A DNA stretch of 38,741 nucleotides from Metabacillus fastidiosus NBRC 101226 (GTDB lineage Bacteria > Bacillota > Bacilli > Bacillales > Bacillaceae). Under the pieces are notes generated by a model, which did not search any database, was not told the DNA's origin, and saw only the letters and a program-made list of their open reading frames with translations. This document shows, piece by piece, positions 9,981 to 18,198 of the stretch (the stretch's first letter is position 1; every line of letters begins with the position of its first letter). A program made the position numbers and the translations under genes. Location: NCBI RefSeq assembly GCF_001591625.1, contig NZ_BCVG01000027.1:1-38741 (forward strand), read 5' to 3'.

Positions 9981-11090
9981 TTACTTTAACAGCCCGCTCC
10001 CCTCAATTTTCATATCAACATCGACATTAAAGTCAATATGAGGATAGATAGCCAGCCATTCTTCCCAGTCATTTTTATTAAAATGGGTTGCACGATAGGA
10101 TAGTCCAAAACCAATCGGATCTAAATTCTCTTTTTGAAGCGTGGTTAATAAGTGAAGTACTCTCTGTTTCACCTGCTGTTCTGCCATTTTTTCATATTCT
10201 TTAAAATTAGTTGTGCCTGTATATTCCAATTCTTCTTCAAGAATTCCACTGATTCGAATATGAACATCGACTGTCGGTTTTTTACCTTTCTTAACCTTTA
10301 CTTTATACTTTGCACTCGAACCTTCTGAAGCTATATAAAAAAGTTCTTCCCCATCTTTATCCACCCGAATATCCGCCTCTTCCATACGCTTTAACATAAT
10401 ATTTAAAATTTTCGTTTCTTCTGATGTTAAAACCATCCTTACTTTTTTATCATCTAATACAGCTCCATGATTAACTTCAAAATACTCTCTCTCACCTTTA
10501 CCTTTACTTTCTACTATCGGTAAAATAGGACTTATCCCTCTTTCAGTAATCCTCTTTCTAAAATCAAATAAGCGTTCACTCAGAATATAGACAGAATCTG
10601 TTCCAGTATTTCCAAACGTTAAGAACAAAGCATTTGACGGTATTTCCTCTGTCAGCCGATTCATTCTTAAGATGTTCTCTGCATTCGGCTTACCGATTCC
10701 CACCCAGGCAATTTTTTGAATATCTCTTCGCCGTATAAGCCAGTCTGTTAATTCCCTTACGTCGTCTTGTGCCACCTCTTCCCCAAACAGAATCATTTTG
10801 GTATGACTAAAGTCAAGCTCTTTAGACAGTTTACTTTTTATCATACGAACCGCACCTGTAACGGAATTGCTTTCGTACTCAGAGACAATAAATGTTTGCT
10901 GCTCTGTCTTAATATCTGGACTGGGAACAGCTACTTTTAACATTATTTTATATTTTTTATTTTCATTTTCCGCTTTATCTATACCAATTGTCACAACAAA
11001 GAAACGTTTATCAATATCCTTATAGCCACAGGAAGACAAGACAAGCACAATAGAAATAAGAATGACTATTCTTTTAAATAAATGTCTCAA
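9981..11090 (-). CDS. Spore germination lipoprotein, GerAC family
   Basis: A 369-residue Ger(x)C-type lipoprotein, the third subunit of a germinant receptor in the spore inner membrane. The N-terminus has a signal segment and the lipobox LSSC (Cys about residue 21), followed by the family stretch GYKDIDKRFFVVTIGID. The three-domain body of this length is typical. The TTG start at 11090 overlaps the stop of the AB gene by 4 bases (TTGA) with a GGAGG site 8 bases upstream, so translation is coupled. The receptor's germinant (amino acid, sugar or nucleoside) cannot be told from sequence. Confidence 0.93.
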   Translation of the reverse strand: MRHLFKRIVILISIVLVLSSCGYKDIDKRFFVVTIGIDKAENENKKYKIMLKVAVPSPDIKTEQQTFIVSEYESNSVTGAVRMIKSKLSKELDFSHTKMILFGEEVAQDDVRELTDWLIRRRDIQKIAWVGIGKPNAENILRMNRLTEEIPSNALFLTFGNTGTDSVYILSERLFDFRKRITERGISPILPIVESKGKGEREYFEVNHGAVLDDKKVRMVLTSEETKILNIMLKRMEEADIRVDKDGEELFYIASEGSSAKYKVKVKKGKKPTVDVHIRISGILEEELEYTGTTNFKEYEKMAEQQVKQRVLHLLTTLQKENLDPIGFGLSYRATHFNKNDWEEWLAIYPHIDFNVDVDMKIEGSGLLK

Positions 11091-12175
11091 GCCTTCTTCC
11101 TCCTTGCTAAAAAGAACATAAAAACAACAAGAACAGCTTCAAATGGAAAGCGAATATCTAACCATATTTCTGATAATTGTCCAATAGATTTATTTGTTGT
11201 CATAGTTTCTAATATTATCGATGCTATTCCGAAACTTAAAAGTGCTGCCCAGTTAGTAACAAATTTTTTTATTTTCCCCGCTCTTTTTATATTGAACATG
11301 CTCTTTATCATTTCTAAAGCTACATACCAATGAATAAGGATACTCATAGTTGTAATACTGACATACAGTAGGATAAAAACAGTAATAACTCTTTCAACCG
11401 GTCCATACTCAATGCTTAAAGTGTCTGCAGTCGAGGTCCAAGGATATGCAAGCTCACCTACACCATCTGCTCCCCACAATCCGATCGGTATAAAAAATGA
11501 AGTAAGTAAGTTACCGATTGCCACAAAAGGAATGACAGCTAACAATTTCATACTGATTTTTTTGTTAAATACACGGTTAAATATAACCATGTTTGCATAC
11601 CCGGAAAATATATACGTGACAGAAGAAATTGCGCTCCATGAAGGTATTTCGAAAAGATGTGTTCCCACTTCAAAAATGGAATCCATTGTTAAATATTCAT
11701 TTGTATATGCTTGATACATAATAATTAAAATGAGGGGAACGTTCAGTACAAGCAGAATTTCTAAAGCATATAGCAGCTTACTTGCATCAGAGTATCTCAA
11801 CACTATAATAACGAGAAAAAGAAATAAAATGACGAGAGCTAAACTTGGCATTTCCGGATTAACAAATTCCACAAGATGGTCTACAAATGACAGGAGGGTG
11901 ATTACTCCAGCTAAAAACCACATAACGGAAAAAAGAAATAAAAAAGAGAAACGAAATAACCCCGGTGTCTGTTCTAAAATTTCCGGTATTCCTAAATTAG
12001 GAAACTTATTTATAGCCGGTACAAATAGAAAAAGAAATATTGTACCAATCAAAACACCTAGAGGAATTGCCATTACGGCGCCATCAAATCGTTCTGCTAA
12101 AAGAATTTTTGGAACCCACACAATTACATTAACAAGCATATTTGTTGCAATAAGATAAAAAAAATAACGATTCAA
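11087..12175 (-). CDS. Spore germination protein, GerAB family (APC-like)
   Basis: A 362-residue protein with about ten membrane helices, from the endospore-germination branch of the APC superfamily; in B. subtilis the B subunit carries the germinant-binding site. It has the usual family length and hydrophobic pattern and no large soluble loops. It starts at TTG 12175, overlapping the AA stop codon by 4 bases (TTGA), 10 bases after a GGAGG site. Middle gene of a three-gene gerA-type operon. Confidence 0.92.
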   Translation of the reverse strand: MNRYFFYLIATNMLVNVIVWVPKILLAERFDGAVMAIPLGVLIGTIFLFLFVPAINKFPNLGIPEILEQTPGLFRFSFLFLFSVMWFLAGVITLLSFVDHLVEFVNPEMPSLALVILFLFLVIIVLRYSDASKLLYALEILLVLNVPLILIIMYQAYTNEYLTMDSIFEVGTHLFEIPSWSAISSVTYIFSGYANMVIFNRVFNKKISMKLLAVIPFVAIGNLLTSFFIPIGLWGADGVGELAYPWTSTADTLSIEYGPVERVITVFILLYVSITTMSILIHWYVALEMIKSMFNIKRAGKIKKFVTNWAALLSFGIASIILETMTTNKSIGQLSEIWLDIRFPFEAVLVVFMFFLARRKKA

Positions 12176-13530
12176 GATGAACTTGCCTCCTTTTTCGCAC
12201 CTTTTGATCGTGATTGAAAAAAGAGTTTTAAATACGGCTGTCCGAAACTCTCAAGATTTGCTATATAAATGACTAAACCAATTACTCCAAAGACGAGTCC
12301 AATCATTCCAAAAAACACAGTTAAACCTAATAAAACATATTTCACAACACGCATCGCAAATGACATTGAATTTATTGGAATAACAAAATTAGCAATCGCG
12401 ACCGCTCCAACAATAATAATCATAACGCTCGAGATAAGGCTCGCCTCTACTGCAGCCTGTCCTAAAATTAATCCACCAACCGTCGTTGCAGTTGATCCAA
12501 TCTGTTTAGGGAGACGGACACTTGCCTCTGTTAAAAGCTCCATCATTAAGAGCATGAATAATACTTCTAAAAAAGCTGGATAAGGAACCCCTAACCTGCT
12601 TCCTGCTATACTTAAGGCAAGCTGGACCCGAAATATTTCAGGATTAAAAGCGATAATACCTATGTATAAAGCAGGCAGAATAATACTTATGAAAAGTCCT
12701 ATGTACCGCAACACAATAATAAAGCGACTTATCCAATATAACTGGTACACTTCTTCCATCGAAGACATAAAATCATAAAAGACAGCTGGTGCAATTAAAG
12801 AAAACGGACTTCCTTCAATGATTATAGCTATCTTCCCTTGTGCTAAATTATGTACAATCCGGTCCGGTCTTTCCGTTATCATCATCGTCGGGAAGAGAGA
12901 TCGCTTCCGGTTGGTCATTTGTTTATGCAGCTGACTTACTGACTGTAATACATCTACTTCCACTTTAGAGAGCTGTTTTTTCACTTCTTTAATTAATTTT
13001 TCATCTGCGACATCCTTGTCATACATAATTGCTACTTTCGTTTGAGATAACTTCCCAATATTTGTTTGTTCCAATTGAAGCGAGGCTTGGGGATAGCGAT
13101 GGCGAATTAAATTAATATTCGTCTCTACTACCTCGCTTAAACCATTTTGTGGACCTTGAATGACCGTCTCAATTGTTGCCTCGCCAATCGTATTATTTAT
13201 CACTTTCTTAGCTTCCACTGTATAGATATAATCATTTATGAAAAGAATGATAGACCCCTGCATAATATCTTTTAATAGCTTTTCCTTTGTTAGCTCATCT
13301 TCATTATTAGGCAAAGAATCAAGATAATGTTCAAATTGTTTTTTATTAGTTTCATAAAAAGGTTTATATAAAAAATTTTGTAATTTACTTTCATCACATA
13401 AACTTCTAATATAAAGAATTTCTCCCTTTTTATCCTCCGCTTTTATTTCTTTCATAACAACATCCTGCGAAGATCCAAGCTGTTCTAACAACCATTTTTT
13501 TGTATCCGATTTTTTCTTAAAAAACACCAT
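12172..13530 (-). CDS. Spore germination protein, GerAA family
   Basis: A 452-residue A subunit of a germinant receptor. The first 230 or so residues are a soluble domain, and the family core follows (TERPDRIVHNLAQGKIAIIIEGSPF, then PTMM and membrane helices about 270-440, including SRLGVPYPAFLEVLFMLLMM). It is somewhat shorter than B. subtilis GerAA (about 480), with a shorter N-terminus. The ATG at 13530 follows AAAGGGGAGC. The near-consensus sigma-G promoter 60-90 bases upstream fits forespore-specific expression with the two downstream genes. Confidence 0.93.
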   Translation of the reverse strand: MVFFKKKSDTKKWLLEQLGSSQDVVMKEIKAEDKKGEILYIRSLCDESKLQNFLYKPFYETNKKQFEHYLDSLPNNEDELTKEKLLKDIMQGSIILFINDYIYTVEAKKVINNTIGEATIETVIQGPQNGLSEVVETNINLIRHRYPQASLQLEQTNIGKLSQTKVAIMYDKDVADEKLIKEVKKQLSKVEVDVLQSVSQLHKQMTNRKRSLFPTMMITERPDRIVHNLAQGKIAIIIEGSPFSLIAPAVFYDFMSSMEEVYQLYWISRFIIVLRYIGLFISIILPALYIGIIAFNPEIFRVQLALSIAGSRLGVPYPAFLEVLFMLLMMELLTEASVRLPKQIGSTATTVGGLILGQAAVEASLISSVMIIIVGAVAIANFVIPINSMSFAMRVVKYVLLGLTVFFGMIGLVFGVIGLVIYIANLESFGQPYLKLFFQSRSKGAKKEASSS

Positions 13531-13592
13531 ACAAATTGCTCCCCTTTATTTGAAGCATTAAATCAATATAAATATCAATCTCTTCTTAACAT

Positions 13593-13621
13593 TAGAATGT
13601 CTAAATTAGACATTCTTATGC
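13593..13621 (-). promoter_or_regulatory. Sigma-G promoter of the gerA-type operon, inside a perfect palindrome
   Basis: Minus strand: -35 GCATA (13621-13617), 17-base spacer, -10 CATTCTA (13599-13593). This fits the forespore sigma-G pattern (GHATR, CATnHTA). The -10 lies in a perfect 23-base palindrome (13594-13616, 11-base arms around one centre base), so a repressor could occlude it. The predicted start of transcription is about 55 bases before the gerAA ATG. Confidence 0.6.
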
Positions 13622-13655
13622 AAAATTAAAAGACGCTGATAGAAATTCAGCGTCT
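13622..13655 (-). terminator. Terminator behind the broken small gene
   Basis: Minus strand: AGACGCTGA (13655-13647) pairs perfectly with TCAGCGTCT (13639-13631), followed by TTTTAATTTT. It lies about 40 bases past the stop codon of the interrupted small gene and just upstream of the gerA promoter. Confidence 0.7.
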
Positions 13656-13692
13656 ATTGGAGAAATCTTTTTCAGTTTATTTATACAATATT

Positions 13693-13935
13693 TTAAAGCT
13701 TATTCATCCTGCCGTATAAGTCCTCTGCAGCAGCTACTTTTAATGTATCTGCTCCAATTTCATTAATAGTTCGAACTAATTGTTCCACTTCTGTTAAATC
13801 ATCTCCCGTTAGACGGATTAATTTAATTTTCCTTTTTATTTGCGGATATTTATTTGACACTTCCACAGCTAAAGCAGCGGGCTTTCCCGCTCAGAAAGTC
13901 TGTAAATCAATGCGTCCCATCCCCTCTTCTATCAT
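13693..13935 (-). pseudogene. Small unknown gene interrupted by an in-frame TGA
   Basis: From ATG 13935 the frame reads MIEEGMGRIDLQTF, then TGA (13893-13891), then AGKPAALAVEVSNKYPQIKR and on for 65 residues to the stop at 13693. The part after the TGA is clearly protein-like (LIRLTGDDLTEVEQLVRTI..., KVAAAEDLYGRMNKL). A single change from TGG to TGA would explain it. A small hairpin, GCGGG-CTTT-CCCGC on the plus strand (13877-13890), directly follows the TGA. The family is not recognised. It has its own terminator, so it was, or is, a transcribed gene. A sequencing error or a readthrough codon are alternatives. Confidence 0.5.
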
Positions 13936-14011
13936 AAGAAATATATCTCTATAATAGTCACTACTTTTACTGATTCAATTTAATAATTTCTTTATTTTTT
14001 CTCTCCCTTTG

Positions 14012-14455
14012 TCAATAAGCTTTTATTTTACTTAATGATATACCTAATATAAGTCCATACACCATATGACCAATCAGCCAATACGTAAGCGATGACATAC
14101 TTAATAAAGATGGAGTTCTATCTGAAAAGGCTGTTGTTGGATATAATAAAGCACCAATAATTAAACATGCAGCAAAACAGAATAATATTCTATCCTTGCG
14201 ATCCGTAATCTTTCTATAACATATAAATATCCATAAAATACTAGTTAACAAAATAGAAATAATGAGATGAAATATGACTTCTACTATCTCTGAAAAATGA
14301 TAACGATTAATAAAAGGAATATAATCGACATTTAATAAAAGAGTATACACTTTGTCTCCAGTTATTTTCTCAATTAGTTTCAAAAATAACGCTAAAACAA
14401 CTCCCGAAATAATCCCATATAGACAACTTATTATAAAAAATAAACGAGTAAACAA
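14012..14455 (-). CDS. Small four-helix membrane protein of unknown function
   Basis: A 147-residue protein with four hydrophobic segments (about 5-25, 55-80, 90-107, 122-142) and short charged loops (CYRKITDRKDR between helices 2 and 3). It starts at TTG 14455, with purine-rich GGAGGGAGG just upstream. No motif is recognised and no function is offered. It is divergent from the RND exporter region, and an inverted repeat (14483-14510) lies between its start and the plus-strand promoter at 14534. Confidence 0.65.
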   Translation of the reverse strand: MFTRLFFIISCLYGIISGVVLALFLKLIEKITGDKVYTLLLNVDYIPFINRYHFSEIVEVIFHLIISILLTSILWIFICYRKITDRKDRILFCFAACLIIGALLYPTTAFSDRTPSLLSMSSLTYWLIGHMVYGLILGISLSKIKAY

Positions 14456-14482
14456 TTTTCCTCCCTCCTGACTTTGTAATAA

Positions 14483-14510
14483 GAAGATTATAATATATTG
14501 TATAATCTTC
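14483..14510. promoter_or_regulatory. Perfect inverted repeat, candidate operator
   Basis: GAAGATTATA, 8 bases, TATAATCTTC: perfect 10-base arms. A third partial copy, TATAATCTT, follows at 14512-14520. The site lies between two divergent units and overlaps TATAAT sequences on both strands, so a dimeric repressor could control either. The region is very AT-rich, which lowers the weight. Confidence 0.4.
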
Positions 14511-14533
14511 GTATAATCTTATACTCAAAAACA

Positions 14534-14562
14534 TTGTACAATATTTTATTATCCTTTATACT
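14534..14562 (+). promoter_or_regulatory. Strong sigma-A-type promoter in front of a start-less ribosome site
   Basis: TTGTAC (14534-14539), 17-base spacer, TATACT (14557-14562). It points to the RND gene 300 bases away, but first meets a near-perfect ribosome site, CTAAGGAGG at 14592-14600, that is not followed by ATG, GTG or TTG. The 420 bases from 14456 to 14875 otherwise hold the inverted repeat and the open frame described separately. Confidence 0.5.
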
Positions 14563-14605
14563 GTTTATAATAGGAAATAAGTGACTTTATTCTAAGGAGG
14601 TTTTT

Positions 14606-14728
14606 ACGAACATATATAAATATTACATACTTATTACTAAGAGAGGCAGACACTTATACAGCCTTATATGGCTGAAAAGATTATACAAAGGATATATGAT
14701 CTGTATTAATCAAGAAGCAAGTATATAG
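14606..14728 (+). other. Possible leader peptide or dead small gene (ACG in place of ATG)
   Basis: Five bases after TAAGGAGG is ACG, opening a 40-codon frame that reads TNIYKYYILITKRGRHLYSL then IWLKRLYKGYMICINQEASI and stops at 14728. The peptide would be basic and aromatic. Either ATG mutated to ACG, a rare ACG start is used, or the ribosome site is fortuitous. There is no recognised family. It lies about 150 bases upstream of the RND exporter on the same strand. Confidence 0.25.
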
Positions 14729-14875
14729 TTATGTATAAAAACATTCAAGCTTGCATCAAACAGAAAATTTTCTTATTTCACAGCATACATATCATCATTT
14801 TGAATTAGGGAAATTCATAAGATTAGTCATCATTCTTTTTACATTAAAACTACTTATACTAAGGGAGGTTATTTT

Positions 14876-17800
14876 TTGAGTTTTTTAACTAGATTCAGCT
14901 TAAGAAATGCAGTTGCTGTTTTTATTATGTCATTCTTACTTATTTTAGGCGGGCTTTTTGCTTTTTCAAAATTAAAAGTGGACTTACTGCCGAATATCGA
15001 ATTTCCACAACTAACGCTTCAAATTTTCTATCCAGGTGCTGCGCCACAGGATATTAATGAACAAGTAACAGAAAAACTTGAAACAAACTTAAAAGGTATT
15101 GAGGGAGTTAAAAAAATCCAAAGCTCATCATATGAAAACTTTTCAACTATTAATCTTGAATTTCCTTTCAGTACTTCATTAGATGATGCAGAAGAAACAG
15201 TAAATAATATTATAAAAGAAACAGATTTGCCTGATATGGCTGAAATAAGTGTCAACCGCCTGTCATTTGGCGCATTCCCAATCTTCAACATTTCTCTTTT
15301 TGCTGAGGGAAAAGAAGATTTGCAGCAATTATTACAAGATGAAATTGTTCCAGAAATGAATAAAATTCCTGGAATAAACAATGTGTCCGTCGGTGGTTTC
15401 ACAGAAGAAATACTGCAGATTACAGTCGATCAAGAAAAAGCTTCTGCAGCCGGCCTATCATTAGATCAAATTAAAGAGCAAGTAAATGAGAAACAGCTTT
15501 CCTTTCCAGCCGGAAGCATAAATGACAATGATATTGTAGTTCCAATTCGGGTACAGGAAAAAATTGAAGTAAAAAGAGAACTTGAAAACATCGTTTTAAA
15601 ATCAAAAATGGCACCAAATAGTCCAGCGGTAAAACTGTCTGATATTGCAAAAATAGAAGAAATAACAGATAAACCTGAAATAACACGATTTGATTTACAG
15701 GATTCGTTTTCTATGGCTGTAACAAAGCAGCAAGATGCAAATACGGTTGAAATAGCAGGCAAAGTTCTTGCTATTTTAGATAAATATGATGATCAGTTAG
15801 AGTATAAAATTGGATTCGATTCAGCAGAAGGTATTGAGAAATCAGTTAATACATTAGTAAAAGAAGGCTTACTGGGAGCGCTTTTTGCTTCGATTGCTGT
15901 TTTGGTCTTTTTACGTAATTTCAGAGCAACAATTATCGCTATCGTCTCCATTCCGCTTTCTTTACTTGTTTCGTCTATTTTCTTATATCAGCTTGATATT
16001 TCATTAAACATCATGACATTAGGTGGAATGGCTGTCGCTGTTGGGCGTGTTGTTGATGACAGCATCGTCGTTATTGAAAATATTTTCAGACGGGTTCGAA
16101 GAGAAAAAACTGGTATGACGAATGAATTAATTCAAGACTCTACGAAAGAGATTTTAAAAGCGATTACGTCTTCAACGATTACATCTGTCGTCGTCTTCCT
16201 ACCTTTAGGCTTTGTCGGCGGTATAACAGGAGAGTTTTTCCTGCCATTTGCATTAACGATTATTTTTTCTTTATTAACATCCCTTATCGTCTCGATTACG
16301 ATCGTTCCAATATTAGCGAAATTCTCGTTTAAAAAAGTGCCGAAAGAAGAAAAAGAAGGTCCTTTACAACGTATATACGAAAAGATCATTAAATGGTCTC
16401 TGCAGCGAAAAGGAGTTATTATCGGGTTATCGATATTAACATTAGTCGGCTCAAGCGCACTTGTACCTGGTCTCGGCTTTACATTCATACCGAATGAAGA
16501 GCAGAAACTGCTTGTCGCAACAGTACAGTTGCCAGCTGCTACTTCTCTTGATCGGACAAATGAAATCTCCCTTCAAGTAGAAAAAATGTTTGATAAGAAG
16601 AAAGAAATAAAAGAAGTAACAGCAGGAATAGGGAGCCGTGATTTCGAAACTGGTATTAAAAGACAAAATCAAGCAAACTATTTTTTAAGCTTGGAAGATA
16701 AGGTGAAAGTTTCAAACTTCATAAAAGAACTTGAAAAGGAAATGGAAGGTATTGTTCTAAAAGAAGAACCTGCAGCAAAGCTCGGTGTTCAAGAACAATC
16801 TACCGGCGGTCCGCCTTCTAATAATAATGTTAATATCAACTTATATTCTACTAATCTGCAAGATTTACAGAAAGCAGCTGAAAATGTAGAAAATTATATG
16901 AAGGAACAAAAAGATTTAAAATATATTTCCAATAATTTTTCTGAGAAACAAAAACAAATTATCGTTGATATTGACTCGGAGAAAACATCTAAATTAGGTA
17001 TTTCAGGTTATCAGCTTTTAGGAACAGTAAGTGATACTACAAAGCCAGTAACAATTGGTAATCTAGTATTAGATGGAGAAGAAAATACCGTACTGCTTTC
17101 TTATGATAAGCAGACAGCTTCCATCGATGAGTTGAAAAAATTAACGATTTTCTCGGCTCAGGGACCTGTGCCAATTACAGAACTGGCAAAAATTGAGGAG
17201 ATAGAAGAATTTACGTCAATTCAAAAGTTAGACGGCAAAGTTTTCGCACAAATCTCCGCAACAATCGATTCAAATGATATTCGTTCTGTTTCACAAAGAG
17301 TTATTGAAGGTGTGAAAACAGATGTAGACATTCCAAAAGACGTAACATTTGAAGGCGGCGGCGGGAGTGATGAAACTGTTGAGACATTTACTCAGCTCGG
17401 TCTTGCAATGGTCATTGCGATTGGATTAGTATACTTAACAATGCTTATTACATTTGGGAAGGCAAGAATTCCTTTTATTATTCTCTCTTCTCTTATTTTC
17501 GTCCCAATTGGTTCCTTACTTGGATTATTTATTGCAAGGGAACCGATGTCAGTTAGCGTCATGATTGGATTATTAATGTTAATCGGTATCGTAACAACGA
17601 ATGCTATCGTACTCGTAGACCGGATCGGGCAAAACCGCGAACAAAAGAATATGCCGATACGCGAGGCTCTTATTGAAGCTGGTAAAACGAGACTTCGCCC
17701 TATCTTAATGACTGCTTTTGCAACGATTGCAGCATTAATTCCATTAGCACTCACAACATCATCAGGTACTCTTATTTCAAAAGGGCTTGCCATTACGGTA

Positions 17801-17905
17801 ATCGGCGGATTAACTTCCTCTACATTACTGACATTAGTATTAGTACCTGTTATTTATGAACTGTTTTTCTTTAAACAGTCGAAAAAGGAATTAACAAATA
17901 AATAA
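14876..17905 (+). CDS. RND-family efflux transporter, SwrC/AcrB-like
   Basis: A 1,009-residue proton-driven exporter of the HAE1/AcrB superfamily. Layout: helix 1 (about 10-30), first periplasm-side loop domain (about 40-325), helices 2-6 (about 330-480, with VVDDSIVVIEN in helix 4 holding the proton-relay Asp pair), helix 7 (about 512-530), second loop, and helices 8-12 (about 838-1,000). The nearest described relative is B. subtilis SwrC (YerP), involved in surfactin resistance and swarming. The substrate here may be a lipopeptide or other amphiphile. No membrane-fusion partner gene is adjacent, as is usual for SwrC. The start is TTG 14876 with GGGAGG upstream. Confidence 0.9.
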   Translation: MSFLTRFSLRNAVAVFIMSFLLILGGLFAFSKLKVDLLPNIEFPQLTLQIFYPGAAPQDINEQVTEKLETNLKGIEGVKKIQSSSYENFSTINLEFPFSTSLDDAEETVNNIIKETDLPDMAEISVNRLSFGAFPIFNISLFAEGKEDLQQLLQDEIVPEMNKIPGINNVSVGGFTEEILQITVDQEKASAAGLSLDQIKEQVNEKQLSFPAGSINDNDIVVPIRVQEKIEVKRELENIVLKSKMAPNSPAVKLSDIAKIEEITDKPEITRFDLQDSFSMAVTKQQDANTVEIAGKVLAILDKYDDQLEYKIGFDSAEGIEKSVNTLVKEGLLGALFASIAVLVFLRNFRATIIAIVSIPLSLLVSSIFLYQLDISLNIMTLGGMAVAVGRVVDDSIVVIENIFRRVRREKTGMTNELIQDSTKEILKAITSSTITSVVVFLPLGFVGGITGEFFLPFALTIIFSLLTSLIVSITIVPILAKFSFKKVPKEEKEGPLQRIYEKIIKWSLQRKGVIIGLSILTLVGSSALVPGLGFTFIPNEEQKLLVATVQLPAATSLDRTNEISLQVEKMFDKKKEIKEVTAGIGSRDFETGIKRQNQANYFLSLEDKVKVSNFIKELEKEMEGIVLKEEPAAKLGVQEQSTGGPPSNNNVNINLYSTNLQDLQKAAENVENYMKEQKDLKYISNNFSEKQKQIIVDIDSEKTSKLGISGYQLLGTVSDTTKPVTIGNLVLDGEENTVLLSYDKQTASIDELKKLTIFSAQGPVPITELAKIEEIEEFTSIQKLDGKVFAQISATIDSNDIRSVSQRVIEGVKTDVDIPKDVTFEGGGGSDETVETFTQLGLAMVIAIGLVYLTMLITFGKARIPFIILSSLIFVPIGSLLGLFIAREPMSVSVMIGLLMLIGIVTTNAIVLVDRIGQNREQKNMPIREALIEAGKTRLRPILMTAFATIAALIPLALTTSSGTLISKGLAITVIGGLTSSTLLTLVLVPVIYELFFFKQSKKELTNK

Positions 17906-17908
17906 AGG

Positions 17909-17942
17909 TAAAAGCGAGCATATGACATGCTCGCTTTTCATT
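17909..17942. terminator. Bidirectional terminator between the RND gene and the small minus gene
   Basis: AAAAGCGAGCAT (17910-17921) pairs perfectly with ATGCTCGCTTTT (17927-17938), loop of 5, then CATTTT. It can serve the exporter gene on the plus strand and the 58-residue gene on the minus strand. Confidence 0.8.
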
Positions 17943-18119
17943 TTAACGACGGTGCTGAACAAGATCAATGACACCTAATACGACGTGCGCTAAACCAAAA
18001 CCAAACACAGTATTCGCTACCATTTTATTGGACCCGCGTTTTTGTTTCAACATATAGCCTGTAGCTGTTACAGCAGAACCTAACGCAGTTGGAATGACAC
18101 CTTCACGTATATTATTCAT
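17943..18119 (-). CDS. Small conserved-looking protein of unknown function, 58 residues
   Basis: The peptide reads MNNIREGVIPTALGSAVTAT, then a basic stretch (KQKRGSNKM), then VANTVFGFGLAHVVLGVIDL and QHRR. Two weakly hydrophobic helices joined by a basic loop suggest a small membrane hairpin. A GGAGTGA ribosome site precedes the ATG and a good terminator follows, so it is a real gene. I recall similar short proteins in other Bacillus genomes without a defined role; this is recollection, not a search. It lies downstream of splB on the same strand with about 80 bases between. Confidence 0.7.
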   Translation of the reverse strand: MNNIREGVIPTALGSAVTATGYMLKQKRGSNKMVANTVFGFGLAHVVLGVIDLVQHRR

Positions 18120-18198
18120 TTAATCTCACTCCACATCGAAGTTAATTAGCGCTTTAAGCACTATGTTTATTTTCACCCTCATTCAGATAAATATACTG

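Noticed and set aside
13877-13893. TGA followed by a hairpin as a selenocysteine (SECIS) signal
   Set aside because: The hairpin touches the TGA and is only 5 bp with a 4-base loop; bacterial SECIS elements lie further downstream with a defined loop. No sel genes are in the window, and the context fits a TGG to TGA nonsense change.
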